A stretch of 64,000 nt of DNA, from assembly GCA_017309115.1 (NCBI GenBank), contig JAFLEF010000020.1:47034-111033 (forward strand), given 5' to 3'. Below the pieces are notes generated by a model. That model did not search any database. It worked only from the letters and a program-made list of their open reading frames with translations, and was not told where the DNA came from. The DNA comes from Verrucomicrobiota bacterium (GTDB lineage: Bacteria; Verrucomicrobiota; Verrucomicrobiia; Limisphaerales; UBA9464). Both the position numbers and the translations under genes were made by a program. Shown here piece after piece: positions 45,265-53,852 of the stretch. Numbering within the stretch: the stretch's first letter is position 1; each line of letters begins with the position of its first letter.

Positions 45265-46152
45265 TCACTTCTTTCGGGTCGAACGTTTGGCGGCAGGAGC
45301 TTTCAGGCTCTTAAACTCGCGGGTCAGATTGGTCAGCGACGCCTCGACACCCATACGTTCCAGTGAACTGGCGCCGACAAAGCCCACGGCATCGGTGTTC
45401 TGCAGCACCTTCTCGGCATCGGCCGGGGTATTGATCGGTCCGCCGTGGCAGAGGAAGAAGATGTCCTTCCGCACGCGGGAGGCGGCGTGGATGATTTCCT
45501 GGGTGCGTTTCAAAGTAAACTCCCAGCTGACGACGGCCTTGGTCACGCCGATCGAGCCGCCCACCGTGGTGCCGACATGAGCAATGATGGCGTCGGCGCC
45601 GGACTTGGCCATTTCCACGGCTTCCTCCGGACTGCCCACATACACCACTGAGAAGAGGTCCATTTTGCGGGCGAGCGCGACCATTTCGTACTCCTTCTTC
45701 ACGCTCATGCCGGTCTCCTCCAGCACGCCGCGGAAGTGTCCGTCGACGATGGTGTGCGTCGGGAAGTTGTTCACTCCGGAGAAGCCCATCTCCTTCACCT
45801 GGCCCAGCCAGTGCCACATCCGTCGGCGCGGATCGGTCGCATGAACGCCACAGATCACCGGGCATTCCTCAACCACCGGCAGCACTTCGTATTCGCCAAT
45901 CTCCATGGCAATCGCATTGGCATCGCCATAGGCCATCATGCCGCACGTGGAGCCGTGGCCCATCATGCGAAAGCGGCCGGAATTGTAGATGATGATTAGA
46001 TCCGCCCCGCCCTTCTCGATGAATTTGGCGCTGATCCCGGTGCCGGCGCCGGCGGCGATGATGGCGTCGCCCTTCTTGAGAGTGGCCATCAGCCGGTCGC
46101 GAACTTCTTTGCGGGTGTAGGGATTACCTTTGCCAGTCCAGGGATTGGGCAT
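45265..46152 (-). CDS. Phosphoenolpyruvate hydrolase-family TIM barrel
   Basis: 295 residues. The pattern AAGAGTGISAKFIEKGGADLIIIYNSGRFRMMG, PVICGVHATDPRRRMWHWLGQVKEMGFSGVNNFPT and AIIAHVGTTVGGS matches the PEP-hydrolase-like TIM-barrel family (also found fused to other domains in fungi). The proposed reaction is hydrolysis of a PEP-like substrate. The C-terminal tail is basic (KSLKAPAAKRSTRKK). It starts with ATG at 46152. No clear operon partner. Confidence 0.85.
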   Translation of the reverse strand: MPNPWTGKGNPYTRKEVRDRLMATLKKGDAIIAAGAGTGISAKFIEKGGADLIIIYNSGRFRMMGHGSTCGMMAYGDANAIAMEIGEYEVLPVVEECPVICGVHATDPRRRMWHWLGQVKEMGFSGVNNFPTHTIVDGHFRGVLEETGMSVKKEYEMVALARKMDLFSVVYVGSPEEAVEMAKSGADAIIAHVGTTVGGSIGVTKAVVSWEFTLKRTQEIIHAASRVRKDIFFLCHGGPINTPADAEKVLQNTDAVGFVGASSLERMGVEASLTNLTREFKSLKAPAAKRSTRKK

Positions 46153-46269
46153 GTGGGAGAAAAGTCAGTACGTGGTTAACGGAACGCCCCTGATTTAGCC
46201 CGGGTCAGCCGTTGGGGGCAATGCCCCAGAGCCCCGTCGAGCTATCCCCAACGCACCAGGTCCGCCAGG

Positions 46270-46986
46270 TCACACCCGCAACCCCCGCGCCCGCGCCATC
46301 TCCGCCAAGGCCTGTGCCCGCTGCCAACCCTGCCGGCAACTGGTGAAGGTGAAGAACGCCAGAATTCCCAGCCAGATGGATTTCCGATACAGCGCGTACA
46401 TCGCCAACCCAGCCACCCCGACAAACCCCACCACACTGGCGACGTACAAACTGCGAATAGGCCCAATCACAAACCACAGCAGCGACCGTAGGATCTGGCC
46501 GCCATCGAGCGGGTAAATCGGCAGAAGATTGAAGATCAGCAACCCCAGGTTGATCCACCAAATGGTCCGCCAGAGCTCTTGCCAGTCAGTTGCCGGATTT
46601 CCAGACAGCGGAATCCCCAGCGCCACCGCCCCAAAAGTCAGCGGAATCAACAATACCACATTGACCAGCGGTCCCGCTGCGATGCTCCACAGTTCGGCTC
46701 CCGGGCGCGGAGGCGGGGCGACATAAGCGACGCCACCCAAGGGCCAGAGCAGAATGGTGTCCGCCGTGCCCCCGACCTGACGAGTCGCAAAGGCGTGCCC
46801 GAATTCATGCAGCAGCACGATCCCGAACAACGCAACGTACTCCGCCACGTTCCAGACCAGCGAGAAGTAGGCACCTTTCCGTTCTGAGATCTGATAGAAC
46901 GCCAGGAGAAACCACAGCCAGTGCAGATACACATCAATTCCGGCGAACCGGAACAACTTGAATGACCCTTCAGGACCTCCGCGCAT
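46270..46986 (-). CDS. Site-2 protease family (M50) membrane metalloprotease
   Basis: 238 residues from ATG at 46986 (a GTG at 47007 is also in frame). Zinc ligands: HEFGH at residues 60-64, and NLLPIYPLDGG at 153-163 with the Asp ligand. Five or six transmembrane helices, no CBS or PDZ domain, so it belongs to the small M50B/SpoIVFB-like group. It would cut substrates inside the membrane; partner unknown. It lies 56 bp after the ABC ATPase gene on the same strand. Confidence 0.9.
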   Translation of the reverse strand: MRGGPEGSFKLFRFAGIDVYLHWLWFLLAFYQISERKGAYFSLVWNVAEYVALFGIVLLHEFGHAFATRQVGGTADTILLWPLGGVAYVAPPPRPGAELWSIAAGPLVNVVLLIPLTFGAVALGIPLSGNPATDWQELWRTIWWINLGLLIFNLLPIYPLDGGQILRSLLWFVIGPIRSLYVASVVGFVGVAGLAMYALYRKSIWLGILAFFTFTSCRQGWQRAQALAEMARARGLRV

Positions 46987-47042
46987 TGGCGCAATCTCCG
47001 CGCACACCTCGCCGGAGGCAAGCCACCCGTCCGAATTCCTGG

Positions 47043-47780
47043 TCAGCCTTCGACCCGACTCAGAAACTCCCGGGTGCGGGCCTGCGTCGGCTGTTGGAAG
47101 AACTGTTCGGTTGGACCTTCTTCCGCCACCCGTCCGGCGTCGAAAAACACCATCCGATCCGCCACCTGCCGGGCCAGTCGCAAATCGTGGGTCACCAACA
47201 GCATGGTCAGGCCTTCGTCCGCCAACTGACGCAACACCACCCGAACTTCCTCCCGCAGCTGCGGATCCAGCGCACTGGTCGGCTCATCGAGCAGCAAGAC
47301 CTGCGGCCGCATCGCCAGCGCCCGAGCGATCGCTACCCGCTGCTGCTGTCCGCCCGACAGCTGGCCCGGGTACTGGTCCGCCTGACGCTCCAGTCCGACC
47401 TTGGCCAGAAGTCCGCGTGCCAGTTCCTCGACCTCCGTCACCGGCCGACCGAGTACGAAGCGTGGTCCTTCCATGATGTTCTCCAGGGCCGTGCGATGCT
47501 GGAACAGGTGAAACTGCTGGAACACCATTCCCGCCCGCAGCCGCAACTGCCGCTGACGTTCTGCATCCGGCGCCCGACCTCCTTCAATCGTCACATCGCC
47601 CACGGTGATGCGGCCGGCGTCGGCGGATTCCAGATGGTTCAGACACCTCAGGAACGTGGTCTTGCCGCAGCCACTGGCACCAATCAGCACCACGCTTTCA
47701 CCGGCGGCCTGATGCAGATCCACCCCGCTCAATACCGCCCGTCCCGCATAGCTTTTGTTCAACTGTTCAACGCGAATCAC
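47043..47780 (-). CDS. Amino-acid ABC transporter ATP-binding protein (GlnQ-like)
   Basis: 245 residues with a complete set of motifs: Walker [10 protein letters not shown] near residue 34, Q-loop QQFHLF, signature LSGGQQQR, Walker [13 protein letters not shown], and H-loop VTHD. The family is the polar amino-acid uptake group. Its start overlaps the permease 3' end by 14 bp. Because the substrate-binding partner is truncated, this transporter may no longer work. Confidence 0.93.
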   Translation of the reverse strand: MIRVEQLNKSYAGRAVLSGVDLHQAAGESVVLIGASGCGKTTFLRCLNHLESADAGRITVGDVTIEGGRAPDAERQRQLRLRAGMVFQQFHLFQHRTALENIMEGPRFVLGRPVTEVEELARGLLAKVGLERQADQYPGQLSGGQQQRVAIARALAMRPQVLLLDEPTSALDPQLREEVRVVLRQLADEGLTMLLVTHDLRLARQVADRMVFFDAGRVAEEGPTEQFFQQPTQARTREFLSRVEG

Positions 47781-48591
47781 GATGCAACCTCCGTTCGAGC
47801 CGACGTGCTCCCAGTGACGCCGTGTAACTGATTCCGAAATAAATGCCCGCGGTCATCAGGCCCAGACCGATGTAGTCCCCAGTGTCGATGGCCCGGATCT
47901 GATACTCCTTGGTGAGTTCCACCAACGCGATCACCGACACGATCGACGAGTCCTTGAACATCGCGATGAAGTCATTGGTGATGCTGGGCAGACTGATCCG
48001 CAACGCCTGGGGCAGGATCACGCGTCGCAGCGCGAGCGACTGGGACATTCCCAACGCCAAGGCCGCATCCATCTGTCCACGCGGCACGCCTTGGATGCCG
48101 CCCCGATAGTTCTCCGCTTCGTTCGCCGCGTAGTTCAGTCCGAGCGACAACACGGCCGCCATGCCCGCGGTGAGTTGGAGTCCCAACTGTTGGGCTAAGC
48201 CGAAGTAGATGAAATAGATCTGCAACAACAACGGGGTTCCCCGGAACACTTCAATGTACGCCACCGACAACCAACGCACCGGTGCCGGTCCGTACAGCCG
48301 ACCCAATGCCAGCAACAGTCCTAGAACCACCGCCAAGACCATGCCGCAACACGTGACCCAGATCGTGGTCACCGACGCCCGCAGCAGCAGCGGCAGATAC
48401 GTCCGCCAGTCGCGCCATACCGAAATCTTTTCCCGCACCGGACCGCCTTCATCCTGCCAGCTCGCCAGCGCGGTCTGTTCCGGACCCCACAGTCCGTACT
48501 TCGTATAGATCCGCTGAAGCGTTCCATCCGCTTCCAGTGACGCGATCGCGACATTGAGGCGCTCCAACAGCTGGGTATCCGTTGTCCGCAC
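47767..48591 (-). pseudogene. Amino-acid ABC permease with only the tail of a fused substrate-binding domain
   Basis: The last ~205 residues are a complete HisM-type permease: about five helices, with the EAA loop (LGMSQSLALRRVILPQALRISLP). The first ~35 residues (TTDTQLLERLNVAIASLEADGTLQRIYTKYG) match the C-terminal end of a type-3 solute-binding domain, as in known binding-protein/permease fusions. The remaining ~200 binding-protein residues are absent. The same frame stays homologous to about 48619 (FERSFYAIGV), where the reading switches into a truncated AraC-type regulator. A GTG at 48591 could still start a short permease. Confidence 0.75.
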
Positions 48592-48618
48592 CCCAATGGC
48601 ATAGAAACTCCGTTCGAA

Positions 48619-49100
48619 TGAATGAGTTCCACCCAGTGATACAGCATGGCCGGATGCCGCCCGCTCTCCTGTTCGTGCGACAGACCTTCAATGGCGGCGC
48701 GGATGGCTTCGGCCGGAAACTTGGCCAGGACGGGGGCGGAAGCATTGATCAGCGGTCCTTGTCCGCTGTGGGCGGCGTACCGCACCCAGGCGAATCCCCA
48801 GTGATGCTGAGGGACGGCATGGAACGCGTGCAGGGCATGAGGTGGTGCCAAACAGGCCATGCCCCGTGTGCAACGCTGCCAACGACCGTCGAGCAAGATG
48901 CGTCCTTCACCCGAAAAACAGGCCAGGAAGTAGGCGCCAGGAAGGTCGGTCCGGACCATGGTGTACGGAGCCACAGCGTCAGCCAGTCCGACATGGGCGA
49001 TCCCGTGAGTGGCGAGGGCCGGGCAGTCCTGAGCGCGCACGATCCGTTCCCGGGTATGCGGGCCGACCTGATGGGTCTCAACGAGGGCTGGATGCTTCAT
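48619..49100 (-). pseudogene. AraC-type regulator truncated before its DNA-binding domain
   Basis: About 160 residues from ATG at 49100. The sequence is an AraC-type ligand-binding (cupin) arm: YFLACFSGEGRILLDGRWQ, ACLAPPHALHAFHAVPQHHWGFAWVRY, then a helix ending LYHWVELIH. Regulators of this form normally continue to two helix-turn-helices, but at ~48619 the DNA changes to the ABC binding-protein tail in another frame. The frame beyond has no family resemblance. The HTH half and whatever lay between were lost. Confidence 0.75.
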
Positions 49101-49187
49101 GCCAGGAGCGAAGGACAGTCAGGGGAATCGGCCGGAAAGACAAACGTTGGTGCGAAAGGGAGCAGTTGGAGACCTTCGGCCGATATC

Positions 49188-49487
49188 CCAAGCGTCTCCC
49201 GCCGGGACGCGAACGGCTCGGCGGAGACTCGCCCTACCATCGCTTACCGTCTCCCCTTCTCCCCCTCCTGTTTTCATGTTTTCCAGATTCCTCCCCCTTC
49301 CCCTCACCTCCCGACTGTCTTTCCTTACCCCTTACCTGCCTTCCCTGGGCCGGTGTCCGTTCGACGCTGACCACCAAACGCCGCGTTCCTTCGCTCCGCT
49401 CGGAATCGCGGGGACGGCCCAGCGGACCATCCCTGCCGCTTCCCGCTTCCCGCTTACCGCTTACCGCTTACCTCTCAGCTCTCAGCT
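49188..49487. repeat. Repeat cluster in a divergent gap: half A, C, B and 7-bp arrays
   Basis: 49188-49238 is the right half of module A. 49272-49291 is reversed motif C. 49351-49436 is module B. 49437-49487 holds reverse TAAGCGG and AGCTGAG arrays. Unlike other sites, it lies at 5' ends: the truncated regulator on the left and the MFS gene on the right. No gene in the 451-bp gap; 49101-49187 and 49488-49551 show nothing else. Confidence 0.85.
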
Positions 49488-49551
49488 TGCCCCCTTCCCC
49501 CTCCCCCCGGCAATATCTCCACGTTCCCCGGATACTCGCGCCGCCTCCCCC

Positions 49552-50859
49552 ATGGAAAAACCGCAACTCTCCTTCGCCCAGATTTGGAAGCTCAGCTTCG
49601 GCTTTTTGGGAATCCAATTCGGCTGGGGCCTGCAGATGGCCAATATGAGCCCGATCTACGAACGGCTCGGTGCGAAGGAAAGCGAACTAGGCCTACTGTG
49701 GATCGCCGCGCCCCTCACCGGTCTGCTGGTGCAACCCATTGTCGGACATTTCAGTGATCGTACCTGGAACTCCCTCGGCCGACGTAAACCCTACTTCCTC
49801 GTCGGCGCCTTGCTCTCCACCCTGGCCTTGATCGCCATGCCCAACTCTGGGGCACTCTGGATGGCCGTCGGACTGCTCTGGATTCTCGACGCGTCCATCA
49901 ACGTCACCATGGAACCGTTCCGGGCCTTCGTCGCGGACATGCTTCCCGAGAAACAACGCGCCTTGGGATTCTCCGTGCAGACCGTTCTCATCGGCATTGG
50001 CGCCGTTGTCTCATCCTCCCTCCCGTTCTTTCTCACCAACGTCTTCGGCGTCAGCTCCCAAGCAGGCACCGGCCAAATCCCGGATTCCGTCCGACTCGCC
50101 TTCTACATCGGCGCGGCGGTGCTTTTCGCCTGCGTTTTGGTGACCATCCTCACCACCCAAGAATACCCCCCAGAGGATCAGGGTGACTTCGAACGAATGA
50201 AGGAATCCACCGCTGGCCTCGCCGGCAATCTCCGGGAAATCACCGGCGCGATCGCCGCCATGCCGCAGCGCATGAAACAGCTGGCGTGGGTGCAGATGTT
50301 CACCTGGGGCGGTCTGTTCTGCATGTGGACCTACTTCAGTCCCGCAGTCGCCCGACACGTCTTCGGCGCCACGGATCCCAAGAGCGAACTCTACACTGCG
50401 GGCACGGACTGGGGCGGAGTGTGCTTCTCGGTCTACAACGGGGTCGCTCTGGCCATGGCCTTTTTGCTGATTGGCCTGGTTCGCAAGATTTCCCCTAAGA
50501 CCCTCCACAGTGTTGGTTTGATCTGCGGGGCCGTGGGTCTGCTCTCGGTATTGGTGATCAAGAACAAGTATGCCTTGTTCGCCTCCATGACTGGCGTGGG
50601 CATTGCCTGGGCCTGCATTCTGGCGCTGCCCTACGCCATGCTTGCGGGCGCGTTGCCGGAGGAAAAAATGGGAACCTATATGGGTGTGTTCAACTTCTTC
50701 ATCGTGATTCCCCAAGTCGTTGTCGCACTCGGTTCCGGTTGGTTGGTGCAACATCTGTTCCAGGGCCAATCCGTCTATGCCCTGGCGCTGGGCGGTGGAC
50801 TCATGGCTCTGGCCGCACTGTTGGTCCGACGCGTCGACTACACCCACATTCCCTCCTAA
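49552..50859 (+). CDS. MFS sugar transporter (SLC45/SUT-like)
   Basis: 435 residues from ATG at 49552; the longer frame upstream is repeat DNA. Twelve helices. [19 protein letters not shown] near the start and [19 protein letters not shown] (loop 2-3, R-x-G-R-R) match disaccharide transporters of the SLC45/SUT type, including bacterial maltose permeases. The long central loop is residues ~200-235. It probably imports maltose or maltooligosaccharides, given the GH13 amylase that starts 14 bp downstream; the two form an operon. Confidence 0.9.
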   Translation: MEKPQLSFAQIWKLSFGFLGIQFGWGLQMANMSPIYERLGAKESELGLLWIAAPLTGLLVQPIVGHFSDRTWNSLGRRKPYFLVGALLSTLALIAMPNSGALWMAVGLLWILDASINVTMEPFRAFVADMLPEKQRALGFSVQTVLIGIGAVVSSSLPFFLTNVFGVSSQAGTGQIPDSVRLAFYIGAAVLFACVLVTILTTQEYPPEDQGDFERMKESTAGLAGNLREITGAIAAMPQRMKQLAWVQMFTWGGLFCMWTYFSPAVARHVFGATDPKSELYTAGTDWGGVCFSVYNGVALAMAFLLIGLVRKISPKTLHSVGLICGAVGLLSVLVIKNKYALFASMTGVGIAWACILALPYAMLAGALPEEKMGTYMGVFNFFIVIPQVVVALGSGWLVQHLFQGQSVYALALGGGLMALAALLVRRVDYTHIPS

Positions 50860-50873
50860 CCCACCTCCCCGCC

Positions 50874-52760
50874 ATGCGTTTCCTGTTGTCTCTGCTGATC
50901 CTGGTCTGCCTGGTTCGGAGCGCCGGAGCCGCTCCGGTCGTGACCAAGGTGGAACCCCCGTCATGGTGGCCGGGACACACGCTGAATCCCGTGCGACTGC
51001 TGGTCCGCGGAACCAACCTCTCCGGGGCCCGCCTGAGCGGCGCCCGCGGTCTCGACGTCAGCCGAGTGAGCGTCAACGCCGCCGGAACCTACCTCTTTGC
51101 TGACGTCAAAATCTCCCGCAACGCCCGTCCTGGACTCCGCGAACTCACACTGACCACGGCTCAGGGCTCCACCCCGGTTCCCTTCGAACTCCTCAAGCCC
51201 CTCCCAACCACCGGAAGGTTCCAAGGCTTCGGTCCCGAGGACGTCCTCTATCTGATCATGCCGGACCGCTTTGCCAATGGGGACCCCGCCAATGACAATC
51301 CGGCCAAATCCCCAGGTCTGCTCGATCGCAGCAAGTCTCGCCATTATCACGGTGGCGATCTACGCGGCGTGATTCAACGCCTGCCGTACTTGAAAGAACT
51401 CGGCGTCACCACCCTTTGGTTGAATCCCTGGTACGATAACAACGATCGGTTGAACGACCGGGAGAAGTATACGCTCGAGAACAAACTCGATCCGGTTGGC
51501 GGAAGCCCCATCACGGATTACCACGGCTACGGCGCCATCGACTTTTATGGAGTAGAGGAACGCCTGGGCGATCTGGCCACGCTGCGCGAACTGGTCGACA
51601 CGGCCCACGCCCTCGGACTCAAAGTCGTCCAGGATCAGGTGGCGAATCACGTGGGCCCGTTTCATCCCTGGACCACCGATCCACCCACACCCACCTGGTT
51701 TCACGGCACCACCGAGAAGCATCCGGAAAACACGTGGCAGACCTGGACCGTTCCCGATCCCTACGCCACGCAGGAACTGCGCGCGAACACTCTCGACGGC
51801 TGGTTTATCAATCTGCTGCCCGACCTAAATCAGGATGATCCAGAAGGCCGCCGCTACCTGATCCAAAACGCGCTCTGGTGGGTCGGCATCACCGGTATCG
51901 ACGGCGTGCGCCAGGACACCCTGCCCTACGTGCCCCGCACCTTCTGGCGGGACTGGTCAGCGGCCCTGAAACGACAGCATCCGAACCTGACCCTACTGGG
52001 CGAGGTTTTCGACGCCGACACGACCAAGGTATCGTTCTATCAAACTGGCCAGACCCGCTTCGACGGCGTCGACTCTGGGATCGATAGCTTGTTCGACTTC
52101 CCGTTGTTCTATCGGCTCCGGGAGACCTTCGGCGAAGGCAAACCCATCAAGCCCGTGGCCGAACAACTGGCGAGGGATCATGTGTATGAAAACCCCAGTC
52201 TGCTCGTCACCTTTGTCGGACTCCATGACGTGGATCGCTTCATGAACGTGAAGGGCGCCGACACCACTGGCTTGCAACTCGCGCTGACATTCATTCTCAC
52301 GAGCCGGGGCATTCCGCTGATCTACTACGGCGACGAACTCGCCTTGCCCGGCGGTGGCGACCCGGACAATCGACGGGATTTTCCAGGCGGCTTTCCGGGT
52401 GACCCACGGGACGCCTTCACCGATTCCGGTCGGTCGCCCGCCGAAGCTGCCGTCTGGAATCGCATTCGCGACGTCGCCCAACTGCGGCAACGCAGCGAAG
52501 CGTTGAAGCGGGGCCGCTTGGTTCATCTGGATGTTCAGGAATACACTTACGCCTTCGCCCGAATTCATGGGTCCGAGCGTCTGCTGATCGCCTTCAACTC
52601 CAGCCTCCAGCCCCAAATGCTGACGATCCCTGTTCGTTCCGCCGGTTGGTCGGACGGACAAACCCTGAAGGACCAACTGGGTTCGGGACTGACCATCACC
52701 GTAACCGGCGGGCGCGTTCAAATGAACTTACCCGCTCGCACTGCGGTGATCCTCCAGTAG
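50874..52760 (+). CDS. Secreted GH13 amylase (neopullulanase/cyclomaltodextrinase-like)
   Basis: 628 residues with a signal peptide (to SAGA, ~residue 20). An N-terminal Ig-like starch-binding domain (~22-115, PPSWWPGHTLNPVRLLVRG) is followed by the GH13 barrel: DQVANH region I, nucleophile Asp348 in GIDGVRQDTL, acid/base Glu377 in LLGEVFDAD, and Asp452 in FVGLHDVDRF. A C-terminal beta domain closes. This matches the SusA/neopullulanase group that cuts alpha-1,4-glucans and cyclodextrins in the periplasm. With the MFS gene 14 bp upstream it forms a starch/maltodextrin unit. Confidence 0.94.
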   Translation: MRFLLSLLILVCLVRSAGAAPVVTKVEPPSWWPGHTLNPVRLLVRGTNLSGARLSGARGLDVSRVSVNAAGTYLFADVKISRNARPGLRELTLTTAQGSTPVPFELLKPLPTTGRFQGFGPEDVLYLIMPDRFANGDPANDNPAKSPGLLDRSKSRHYHGGDLRGVIQRLPYLKELGVTTLWLNPWYDNNDRLNDREKYTLENKLDPVGGSPITDYHGYGAIDFYGVEERLGDLATLRELVDTAHALGLKVVQDQVANHVGPFHPWTTDPPTPTWFHGTTEKHPENTWQTWTVPDPYATQELRANTLDGWFINLLPDLNQDDPEGRRYLIQNALWWVGITGIDGVRQDTLPYVPRTFWRDWSAALKRQHPNLTLLGEVFDADTTKVSFYQTGQTRFDGVDSGIDSLFDFPLFYRLRETFGEGKPIKPVAEQLARDHVYENPSLLVTFVGLHDVDRFMNVKGADTTGLQLALTFILTSRGIPLIYYGDELALPGGGDPDNRRDFPGGFPGDPRDAFTDSGRSPAEAAVWNRIRDVAQLRQRSEALKRGRLVHLDVQEYTYAFARIHGSERLLIAFNSSLQPQMLTIPVRSAGWSDGQTLKDQLGSGLTITVTGGRVQMNLPARTAVILQ

Positions 52761-52874
52761 GCGAGTCGCCGCCCAGGTGCGGCGCGACAGCTTGAAACGG
52801 CCTTCACGGTTCGCCCGGTTCGGTCGGTTGCGCGGGATTGATTTTTGTCGGGAGACCGTCTGACTTCCCGGGCT

Positions 52875-53495
52875 GTGTCCAAACCTCCTGTTCCTCAAGC
52901 CGTCATCTTCGACCTGGGCAAGGTCCTGCTGGATTTCGACTACACCATCGCCGCTCGCGCCCTGAGCCCGCACAGCAATTTCGACGCGGTGGACTTCAAG
53001 CGCGTGGTGGATCAGTCGCCCCTGCTCCATCGTTTTGAATCAGGCGGTTTGACCAACGAGCAGTTCTTCGAGGAGATCCGCCAACTGACCGGGTATCGCG
53101 GCACATACGCGGCGTTCGCCGCCTCCTTTGGTGACATCTTCTGTGAAATCGACCAGATGATCCGGCTGCAAGCGGAACTGAAGGAACGCGGCATTCCGAC
53201 CTGGATCTTCTCCAACACCAACGACCTCGCTGTCGGCCACATCCGGGAACGGTTTCCGTTCTTTCACGGTTTTGACGGCTACGTGATGAGTCATCAGATC
53301 GGCGCCATGAAGCCTCTGCCTGCCAGCTACGAAGCCGTCGAACGGCAAACCGGCCGACGGGGCGCGGAACTGCTGTATCTGGACGACCGCGACGAGAACA
53401 TTGCCGGAGCTCTCCAGCGCGGCTGGCAGACCGTTCATCATCTCGACCCACACGAATCCATCCGGACCGTCCGCGAACGGTTGCGATGGAGCTGA
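52875..53495 (+). CDS. HAD-superfamily phosphatase (YihX-like subfamily IA)
   Basis: 206 residues from GTG at 52875 (a TTG at 52845 precedes it). Motif I is FDLGKVLLDFD, with Asp nucleophile and Gly in place of the second Asp, as in the YihX-type FDLGxV. Motif II is IFSNTND; motif III Lys in GAMKPLP; motif IV YLDDRDENI. It is an alpha-D-glucose-1-phosphate-phosphatase-like family, which would suit the nearby amylase, but that is inference. The stop TGA lies in a single AGCTGAG unit at 53490-53496. Confidence 0.88.
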   Translation: MSKPPVPQAVIFDLGKVLLDFDYTIAARALSPHSNFDAVDFKRVVDQSPLLHRFESGGLTNEQFFEEIRQLTGYRGTYAAFAASFGDIFCEIDQMIRLQAELKERGIPTWIFSNTNDLAVGHIRERFPFFHGFDGYVMSHQIGAMKPLPASYEAVERQTGRRGAELLYLDDRDENIAGALQRGWQTVHHLDPHESIRTVRERLRWS

Positions 53496-53850
53496 GCGGA
53501 AACGCCCCACCCGCCGCCTCCGCGCCTCAACCGCCAGCGGGGAGGAATCTAGAAAACCGGAAAAAGACGGGGAAAAGGCACTTTTCTACTCGCCCTACTG
53601 CCGCTATCCCGCGGGCAAGGGCTGGCAGCGCCTCACGAGTCAAACAATCACTACGCCCATGGGGATGAAAAATCGGCAGAACGTCTGCCGACACTCTGTC
53701 CCTTTCCTCCGCCTTTACCGCTTCGCGCTTACCAAAGTTCCCCGTCTTCTTCCTGTTTTCATGTTTTCCAGATTCCTGCCCTTCCCCTCAGCTCCCGACT
53801 GTCTTTCCTCACCTCTTACCGCTTACCGCTTACCTCTCAGCTCTCAGCTT
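53490..53850. repeat. Composite repeat with C, D, C and 7-bp arrays
   Basis: 53490-53496 is one AGCTGAG unit containing the phosphatase stop. Motif C (53540-53566), a degenerate module D (~53575-53715, AAGGGCTGGCAGCGCCTCAC), reversed TAAGCGG units, reversed motif C (53748-53773) and reverse TAAGCGG/AGCTGAG arrays (53811-53850) follow. Modules A and B are absent here. The array ends 2 nt from the xylanase stop. No gene in the gap; the two flanking genes are convergent. Confidence 0.88.
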
Positions 53851-53852
53851 CT

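Noticed and set aside
49099-49551. 150-codon N-terminal extension of the MFS transporter
   Set aside because: The stretch is repeat DNA (half A, C, B, heptamers) and MFS family members begin at the ATG at 49552.
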